From: DASQTB01 sp035642095
GTDB taxonomy: Bacteria; Actinomycetota; UBA4738; CALAEC01
Assembly: GCA_035642095.1 (NCBI GenBank)
Contig: DASQTB010000117.1
Span: 1-10,003, forward strand
Direction of reading: 5' to 3'
Length of the DNA: 10,003 nt
Of this stretch, positions 6,047 through 10,003 are shown in pieces; position 1 is the first letter of the stretch, and every line of letters starts with the position of its first letter. The translations under genes were made by a program, and so were the position numbers. Under the pieces are notes generated by a model, which saw only the letters and a list, made by a program, of their open reading frames with translations, searched no databases and was not told the DNA's origin.

Positions 6047-7799
6047 GGAGTCGGCCGACCAGACGGCCGGCCAGGACGCCGCGACGACCAACGAGGCGTC
6101 CGGGAAGTCAGGCGCATCGACCACCCCATCGGGGCGGACCCGCAAGCGCTCGGGATCGCGCCGTCGTCGATCGTCCTCCTCCTCCTCCCGTTCGGCCACG
6201 AAGCAGCCGCAGCCCGACGTTCCGATGTCGGATGCTGGAGATGGATCCGCTCCGTCCGAGGGCCCGGCGTCCGAGACGAAGCCGAAGGCAGGTGAGGATG
6301 GCCAGAAGCCCCAGGAGACGCCCTCGACACGACGCCGCCGGCGAAGGCGGCGGCGCAAGCCCGGGGAGCGGACCGAGAACGGAGATGCCGCTGAGCGGTC
6401 GGCCTCCACCGCCGATGCGTCCGCCGCCGGAGCGGCCACCGCGGCCACGGCCGCGATCGAGTCCGTCGCTGCCCGGACGCCGACCCGGACCTCGCGGGCC
6501 GCTCGACGGGGCTCGGCCGACCGCCGGCGGCGCCGCCCAACCGTGCATGCGCCGCGGCGAACCGACAAGACGATGCTCATCACCGAACACCTCGACCGGC
6601 TGCAGATCGCCGTCGTCGAGGGACGGGAGCTCGTCGAACACTACGTGACCCGGACCGGGGGCCGCTCGATGGTCGGGAACGTCTATCTCGGTCGGGTCCA
6701 GAACGTCCTCCCGGGGATGGAGGCGGCCTTCGTGGACATCGGCCGGGGACGGAACGGTGTCCTGTACGCCGGCGAGGTCTCGTACGACGAGGATGTCGAC
6801 GCCGGCCAGCGCCGGATCGAGCAGGCCCTGAAGCCCGGCCAGTCCGTGATCGTTCAGGTGACCAAGGATCCGCTCCGGGGGAAGGGTGCCCGGCTGACCG
6901 CGCAGATCAGCCTGCCCGGGCGATACCTGGTCTACGTCCCGGACGGAGGGGCGTCCGGGATCAGCCGGCGGCTCCCCGATGCCGAGCGCGAGCGGCTCCG
7001 CCGGATCGTCAAGAAGATCCGTCCGTCGGAGGCGGGCGTCATCGTCCGAACCGCGGCCGAGGGCGCCGACGAGGAAGACCTGGCTGCGGACCTCGAACGG
7101 CTGAAGAAGATGTGGGAGCAGGCCCGCCGCAAGGGCCGCCGAGGAAAAGCGCCCAAGGCGCTCTACGAGGAGCCGGACCTGGTCGAACGGGTGGTTCGGG
7201 ACGTGTTCTCTCCCAGCGAGTTCCAGGAGATCGTGACGGACTCCAGCGAGGTATTCGAGAACGTGGGCCGCTACCTGAGGGACGTCGCGCCGGAGCTTTC
7301 CGACCGGCTCCGGCTGCACGAGGGCACCCTGCCGCTGTTCGAGGAGTTCCATGTCTCCGAGCAGATCCACAAGGCCCTGGAGCGGAAGGTGTGGCTCCCG
7401 TCGGGTGGTTACCTGATCATCGACCGGACCGAGGCGATGACGGTCATCGACGTCAACACCGGGAAGAGCGTGGGCAAATCGAACCTCGAGGAGACGGTGG
7501 TTGGGACGAACCTGGAGGCCGCGGGGGAGATCGCCCGACAGCTCCGACTCCGAGACATCGGCGGCATCATCGTCATCGATTTCATCGACATGCTGTTCGA
7601 GAGGAATCGAGCCGACGTGATCCGGAGGCTCCAGGAGGCCCTCTCCCAGGACAAGACGCGCTCTCAGGTCTTCGACATCACCCCGCTGGGGCTTCTGGAG
7701 ATGACGCGGAAGAAGGTGTCCGCCGGGTTGCTGGAGGCGTTCAGCGAGACATGTCCGACCTGTGAGGGTCGCGGTATCTTGATCACGCACGATGTCTGA
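5874..7799 (+). CDS. rng: Ribonuclease E/G family endoribonuclease with Arg-rich N-terminal extension
   Basis: Single-strand-specific endoribonuclease of the RNase E/G family, acting in mRNA decay and rRNA maturation. Of 641 residues, about 1-229 form a low-complexity disordered region (RPRPRRRRRGG, a Ser run, nine consecutive Arg at 153-161, many Ala/Ser/Thr). The catalytic part begins near residue 230, with an S1 domain from about 265 (GNVYLGRVQNVL). The magnesium-binding aspartates are D526 (DVNTGKS) and D569 (VIDFIDM). The zinc-link CPTC is at 627-630. The protein ends 11 residues after that cysteine pair, so the small domain and C-terminal scaffold of E. coli RNase E are absent. The Arg-rich region may bind RNA or partners. 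The start is secure: AAAGGA lies 7 nt upstream and an in-frame stop at 5859. Whether to call it rne or rng is a naming choice; neither fits exactly. Confidence 0.95.
   Translation: MTDEARDPQAEQAGEGSAEARPRPRRRRRGGRGRSRGGSSSAQQQESTQKEPAKGSAEESADQTAGQDAATTNEASGKSGASTTPSGRTRKRSGSRRRRSSSSSSRSATKQPQPDVPMSDAGDGSAPSEGPASETKPKAGEDGQKPQETPSTRRRRRRRRRKPGERTENGDAAERSASTADASAAGAATAATAAIESVAARTPTRTSRAARRGSADRRRRRPTVHAPRRTDKTMLITEHLDRLQIAVVEGRELVEHYVTRTGGRSMVGNVYLGRVQNVLPGMEAAFVDIGRGRNGVLYAGEVSYDEDVDAGQRRIEQALKPGQSVIVQVTKDPLRGKGARLTAQISLPGRYLVYVPDGGASGISRRLPDAERERLRRIVKKIRPSEAGVIVRTAAEGADEEDLAADLERLKKMWEQARRKGRRGKAPKALYEEPDLVERVVRDVFSPSEFQEIVTDSSEVFENVGRYLRDVAPELSDRLRLHEGTLPLFEEFHVSEQIHKALERKVWLPSGGYLIIDRTEAMTVIDVNTGKSVGKSNLEETVVGTNLEAAGEIARQLRLRDIGGIIVIDFIDMLFERNRADVIRRLQEALSQDKTRSQVFDITPLGLLEMTRKKVSAGLLEAFSETCPTCEGRGILITHDV
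6174..6188 (+). repeat. (TCC)5 trinucleotide tract within the RNase gene
   Basis: Five identical TCC codons in a row encode most of a six-serine run in the disordered N-terminal region of the RNase. Slippage here would change serine number without shifting the frame. The tract is short and its variability is unknown. Confidence 0.6.
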
Positions 7800-7814
7800 G
7801 CCGGAAGGAGTGGC

Positions 7815-8336
7815 ATGTACGCGGTGGTGAAGGTGGGAGGCAAACAGGAACGCGTGGAGCCGGGAGACGTGATCGAGGTCGAGCTCATGAAGGCCGATCC
7901 CGGCGACGTGGTCGAGCTCCCACCGATCGTGGTGTTCGACGACGACGGGAAGGCTCACGTCGGAAGGGATCTATCGAAGGCCACGGTCAGGGCCAAGCTT
8001 CTCGGTGACAAGAAGGGCGATAAGCTCCGCGTGTTCAAGTACCGGCCGAAGAGCGGTTACCGGCGGAGCCAGGGGCACCGACAACTACTCACGCTCCTGG
8101 AGATTCAGGAGGTGGCGCTCAGCCCCCAGAAGAAGGCCACCGCGGCGGCGGAGAAGGAGCCAGCCCCGGCCAAGAAACGGGGGCCCACGAAGCCGGCGGC
8201 CAGAAAGTCAACCGCAGCCTCGACCGCCGGCCGGAAGAAAGCAGCCGCCAAGAAGGCCACCGCCAGGAAGTCCTCCACGAAGGCCACGGGGAAGAAGGCC
8301 ACCGGGAAGCGAACCTCCCGGAAGACCTCAACCTAG
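7815..8336 (+). CDS. rplU: 50S ribosomal protein L21 with histone-H1-like C-terminal tail
   Basis: L21 is a 50S subunit protein that binds 23S rRNA. The N-terminal 102 residues are a complete L21 domain (MYAVVKVGGKQERVEPGDVIEVE at the start, then the basic KYRPKSGYRRSQGHRQ region). Residues 103-173 form an added tail of 71 residues, almost only Lys, Ala, Thr, Arg, Ser and Gly. It has 17 Lys and 6 Arg against 2 Glu and near-repeats such as KKATA and KATGKKATG. Standard L21 is about 100-105 residues. A strong ribosome binding site (GGAAGGAG, 7803-7810) sits in the 15-nt gap after the RNase gene, so the two are probably co-transcribed. The tail is likely disordered and may contact RNA or DNA; its function is unknown. 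Confidence 0.97.
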   Translation: MYAVVKVGGKQERVEPGDVIEVELMKADPGDVVELPPIVVFDDDGKAHVGRDLSKATVRAKLLGDKKGDKLRVFKYRPKSGYRRSQGHRQLLTLLEIQEVALSPQKKATAAAEKEPAPAKKRGPTKPAARKSTAASTAGRKKAAAKKATARKSSTKATGKKATGKRTSRKTST

Positions 8337-8339
8337 GGC

Positions 8340-8348
8340 TGGTATCCT
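8340..8348 (+). promoter_or_regulatory. Candidate extended -10 element before rpmA
   Basis: TGGTATCCT in the 21-nt rplU-rpmA gap matches an extended -10 and is part of the 10-mer CTGGTATCCT also found before the RNase gene. The hexamer ends 9 nt before the rpmA ATG, so a transcript from it would have a leader of only about 3 nt. A weak GAGG (8349-8352) could serve as ribosome binding site on the longer operon transcript. No -35 is seen. Confidence 0.3.
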
Positions 8349-8357
8349 GAGGTCGCC

Positions 8358-8609
8358 ATGGCGCACAAGAAGGGTGCATCGGCGTCCCGGAACGGCCGGG
8401 ACAGCGAGTCCAAGCGGCTCGGCGTAAAGGCGTTCGGCGGATCGAGCGTCAAGCCCGGATCGATCATCGTCCGCCAGCGAGGGACCAGGATCCATCCTGG
8501 CGTGGGCGTTCGCCGGGGCGGCGATGACACCCTCTTCGCCACGGTTCCGGGCACCGTTCGGTTCCACTCCTCGCGCGGCCGCCGCCTGGTCTCGATCGAC
8601 CAGGCCTAG
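8358..8609 (+). CDS. rpmA: 50S ribosomal protein L27
   Basis: L27 sits near the peptidyl transferase centre, its flexible N-terminus reaching toward the tRNA ends. The 83-residue product starts MAHKKGASASRNGRDSESK and continues LGVKAFGG, GSIIVRQRGTRIHPG and GGDDTLFA, which are diagnostic L27 segments over the full family length. The N-terminus begins directly with the mature sequence, so the cleavable extension found in Firmicutes L27 (removed by the Prp protease) is absent. It follows rplU by 21 nt, the near-universal gene pair. Its stop codon directly abuts the GTG of the next small gene. Confidence 0.98.
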   Translation: MAHKKGASASRNGRDSESKRLGVKAFGGSSVKPGSIIVRQRGTRIHPGVGVRRGGDDTLFATVPGTVRFHSSRGRRLVSIDQA

Positions 8610-8888
8610 GTGGCCGGCGACCTCCGCCGGCGAGTCGCCGAGCGTCTCTGGATCTTCCTCTTCATCGTCGTTGGCTTCCTGTTCGCCCTGCTCGCCCCAC
8701 CGGTGATGGGAGTCCCGCTGGCGGTCGCGTCCGCCGGCCTGGGGACGCTCGACGCCTACGTCCATCGCCGTCTGGTCGGGGGGCAGTGGTTGGCCGCGGC
8801 GGTGATCTTTGGGGTGATGTGGGTCGCCTTGTCGATGGCCGCGGTCCTCACCGGGGCGGCCAGCGGGCTGGCCGTCTTCCGGTTCTGA
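8610..8888 (+). CDS. Small predicted membrane protein of unknown function
   Basis: The 92-residue product starts with GTG directly after the rpmA stop (TAG-GTG), so it is probably translated by coupling with rpmA. A basic N-terminus (MAGDLRRRVAER) precedes a hydrophobic segment at about residues 13-30. A second weaker hydrophobic stretch lies at 32-47, then a basic loop (HRRL) and a long hydrophobic segment at about 60-90. Two or three membrane passes are likely, with the N-terminus inside by the positive-inside rule. I recognise no family motif. The perfect junction with rpmA and frame-consistent composition support a real gene. It converges with the minus-strand gene that ends 3 nt away. 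A role in ribosome or envelope function would be guesswork. Confidence 0.65.
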   Translation: MAGDLRRRVAERLWIFLFIVVGFLFALLAPPVMGVPLAVASAGLGTLDAYVHRRLVGGQWLAAAVIFGVMWVALSMAAVLTGAASGLAVFRF

Positions 8889-8891
8889 CGT

Positions 8892-9293
8892 TCATCCGAT
8901 CCCGGCCGCGTCACGGATCGCTCGGACCCACCGATCGATCCGTCCCCGGAGCTGCTTGGACCTCGTCCGAAGGGCCATCGCCGAGGCGGTACGTTGGAGG
9001 CCACGCGTTGGTCGGGCCCACGTCCTCCCGGCGGTGGTCGGAAGCGGCGGCGGCTCGGCGAAGTAAACGAACAGCACTCCTGGCTCGGCTCGGGCGTCGG
9101 TGTAGTTGACCTCCAGGATCGGAGATCCTCGGACACGCCGAGCCCGACGGATGCGGTTCGTTGGGATGGGGAGGGGATCCTCGTCGCCGCGAGGCGTGAA
9201 CGTGAGGGCGTGGCGTTCGAGTGACAGTGTTCCCGTGACGGCGTCGGGGTTGCCCGGTCGAACCAGCCACGCAGTCACGGGAGGAACGTTCAC
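8892..9293 (-). CDS. Hypothetical protein, possibly PH/GRAM-like N-terminal domain
   Basis: This 133-residue product is the only minus-strand gene here. The N-terminal half alternates short hydrophobic strands with turns (TGTLSLERHALTFTPRG, then IPTNRIRRARRVRGSP, then ILEVNY and VLFVYF). The pattern recalls small beta-rich PH or GRAM-type domains, in which a protein writes a value, reads it as a strand, then has an Arg-rich strand; this is an impression, not a proven match. The C-terminal part is basic and probably helical (RTRSKQLRGRIDRWVRAIRDA). No signal peptide or membrane segment is visible. The GTG at 9293 is the longest start, only 19 bp from the divergent obg start; an in-frame GTG at 9278 is an alternative. 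Function is unknown. Confidence 0.6.
   Translation of the reverse strand: MNVPPVTAWLVRPGNPDAVTGTLSLERHALTFTPRGDEDPLPIPTNRIRRARRVRGSPILEVNYTDARAEPGVLFVYFAEPPPLPTTAGRTWARPTRGLQRTASAMALRTRSKQLRGRIDRWVRAIRDAAGIG
8913..8943. terminator. Strong inverted repeat between convergent genes, possible bidirectional terminator
   Basis: ACGGATCG (8913-8920) pairs perfectly with CGATCCGT (8936-8943). After one C-T mismatch the stem continues with TCGG/CCGA around the loop ACCCA, giving 12 pairs in 31 nt. It lies 24 nt after the stop of the small membrane gene and inside the last codons of the converging minus-strand gene. No U tract follows on either strand, so this would be an atypical terminator, or a structure that protects 3' ends. 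Confidence 0.4.
9231..9282. repeat. Nested inverted repeat near the obg divergent promoter
   Basis: TCCCGTGAC (9231-9239) and GTCACGGGA (9274-9282) are perfect 9-bp complementary arms. A smaller pair, GGTT (9248-9251) and AACC (9261-9264), is centred on almost the same point. The structure lies in the first codons of the minus-strand gene and ends 30 bp before the obg start. It could be a hairpin in that gene's mRNA or a two-site operator; chance within GC-rich coding DNA cannot be excluded. Confidence 0.35.
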
Positions 9294-9297
9294 CGAA

Positions 9298-9305
9298 CCT
9301 ATACT
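9298..9305. promoter_or_regulatory. Candidate shared -10 region for obg and the divergent gene
   Basis: On the plus strand TATACT (9300-9305) is a near-ideal -10 whose last base is 7 nt before the obg GTG. No Shine-Dalgarno precedes that GTG, so obg would be leaderless or nearly so. On the minus strand the same bases read TATAGG (9303 to 9298), ending 4 nt before the GTG of the divergent gene. The whole intergenic gap is only 19 bp, so overlapping promoters are almost unavoidable if both starts are right. Clear -35 elements are not visible. Confidence 0.45.
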
Positions 9306-9312
9306 CGTCCAC

Positions 9313-10003
9313 GTGGCCGGGTTCGTCGACGAGGCGGTGATCGAGGTCCGCGGTGGCCGGGGCGGCGACGGGGCGGCGTCGTTCCGGCGCGAGGCGCACG
9401 TCCCCCGGGGAGGGCCCGACGGCGGCGATGGAGGCCAGGGCGGCGATGTCGTCCTAGAGGTGTCCGGGGATGTCTACGACCTGTCTTGGCTGGCCACCCA
9501 TCCCCACCAGCGAGCTGTCTCCGGTGAGCCCGGCCGGGGGTCGAACCGGCGAGGGGCCGACGGCCAGGACCTCATCCTCCGGGTGCCGGACGGCACCGTG
9601 GTTGTCGAGGAGCGAGGGCTCGTGGCCGACCTGGTAGGCGCGGGCGCCCGAGCGGTGGTCGCCCGCGGGGGTCGCGGTGGCCGGGGGAACGCCACCCTGG
9701 CGTCCGCCAGCAACCGGGCTCCCACCGAAGCCGAGCGGGGCGAACCCGGGGAGGAGCATCGGTTGGAGCTGGAGCTCCGGCTGGTGGCGGACGTCGGCCT
9801 GGTCGGGCCACCCAACGTGGGGAAGTCGACCCTCCTGTCGAAGCTCACCGCGGCCCGGCCAAAGGTTGCCGACTATCCCTTCACGACGCTGGCCCCGAAC
9901 CTCGGCGTGGCGGGGAACGATGGCGCCCGGTTCGTGGTGGCGGACGTCCCGGGCCTGATCGAAGGAGCGCACCGGGGGCGGGGACTGGGCGACCGTTTCC
10001 TCC
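9313..10003 (+). CDS. obgE: GTPase Obg (CgtA), 3' end beyond window
   Basis: Obg is an essential P-loop GTPase that binds the 50S subunit late in its assembly and links growth to GTP and (p)ppGpp levels. The first 230 residues are present; the gene runs off the window. Residues 1 to about 156 are the Gly-rich Obg fold (FVDEAVIEVRGGRGGDGAA, FRREAHVPRGGPDGGDGG). The GTPase domain follows: G1 GPPNVGKST (165-173, K171 and S172), switch I around YPFTTLAPNLGV (188-199), and G3 DVPGLIEGA (211-219). G4 and G5 lie outside. The GTG at 9313 puts AGFVDEA at the N-terminus, as in the family. No ribosome binding site is visible and TATACT lies 7 nt upstream. Its place after rplU-rpmA is the classic order, here interrupted by two small genes. 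Confidence 0.97.
   Translation, partial: MAGFVDEAVIEVRGGRGGDGAASFRREAHVPRGGPDGGDGGQGGDVVLEVSGDVYDLSWLATHPHQRAVSGEPGRGSNRRGADGQDLILRVPDGTVVVEERGLVADLVGAGARAVVARGGRGGRGNATLASASNRAPTEAERGEPGEEHRLELELRLVADVGLVGPPNVGKSTLLSKLTAARPKVADYPFTTLAPNLGVAGNDGARFVVADVPGLIEGAHRGRGLGDRFL

Noticed and set aside
7800..7814. An L21 leader RNA before rplU
   Set aside because: The gap is only 15 nt and is filled by the ribosome binding site, leaving no room for the structured leader known in Firmicutes.
6108..7958. 616-codon open frame on the minus strand opposite the RNase gene
   Set aside because: The plus-strand RNase is certain from its motifs. High third-position GC suppresses stops on the opposite strand, and the minus product has no recognisable domain.
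8121..8333. A separate gene or fusion for the Lys-rich L21 tail
   Set aside because: The frame is continuous with L21 and there is no internal start with a ribosome binding site; a C-terminal tail is the simpler reading.
8786..9109. 107-codon plus-strand frame after the small membrane gene
   Set aside because: Gly/Arg-rich composition, start inside the membrane gene in another frame, and opposite the better minus-strand candidate.
8911..9399. 162-codon minus-strand frame overlapping the obg start
   Set aside because: It overlaps the certain Obg N-terminus and the better-supported minus gene at 8892-9293, and it has no protein-like features.
1..10003. CRISPR arrays, insertion sequences, tRNA or rRNA genes
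   Set aside because: No regularly spaced repeats, transposase motifs, or tRNA/rRNA sequences were seen on either strand.

Overview
This is a GC-rich (roughly 70%) bacterial chromosome segment with two linked housekeeping clusters, all on the plus strand except one gene. The order mreB-mreC-mreD-mrdA-rodA followed by an RNase E/G gene, rplU, rpmA and obg resembles the arrangement in Actinomycetota. GTG starts, very high third-position GC and a histone-H1-like tail on ribosomal protein L21 agree with that. The protein sequences look like a deep-branching or uncultured actinomycete lineage rather than a well-known genus, but this is inference.

Positions 1-5630 hold the elongasome operon: MreB (actin-like filament), MreC (periplasmic scaffold), MreD (membrane partner), PBP2 (transpeptidase) and RodA (SEDS glycosyltransferase). 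The genes are tightly packed (gaps of 5, 22 and 1 nt, then a 1-nt overlap), so most of the machinery for lateral wall growth comes from one transcript. A plausible promoter with 17-nt spacing precedes mreB.

Positions 5631-5873 form a 243-nt gap with no established gene. It holds a candidate extended -10 element, several perfect GC-rich hairpins and a possible leaderless upstream reading frame, ahead of an RNase E/G gene with an unusual architecture: a long disordered Arg/Ser-rich N-terminus and a catalytic core that stops just after the zinc-link.

Positions 7815-8888 hold rplU, rpmA and a small predicted membrane protein that starts directly after the rpmA stop. An unknown minus-strand gene (8892-9293) converges on it. 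That gene is divergent from obg, which starts only 19 bp away at 9313 and runs off the window. A TATA-like element in the 19-bp gap could serve both directions.

No mobile element, CRISPR array, tRNA or rRNA was seen, and there is no evidence for a wholly new system. The most interesting points are candidate leaderless promoters placed 6-9 nt before start codons, the structured RNase leader, the obg divergent promoter, and two unrecognised small genes between rpmA and obg.
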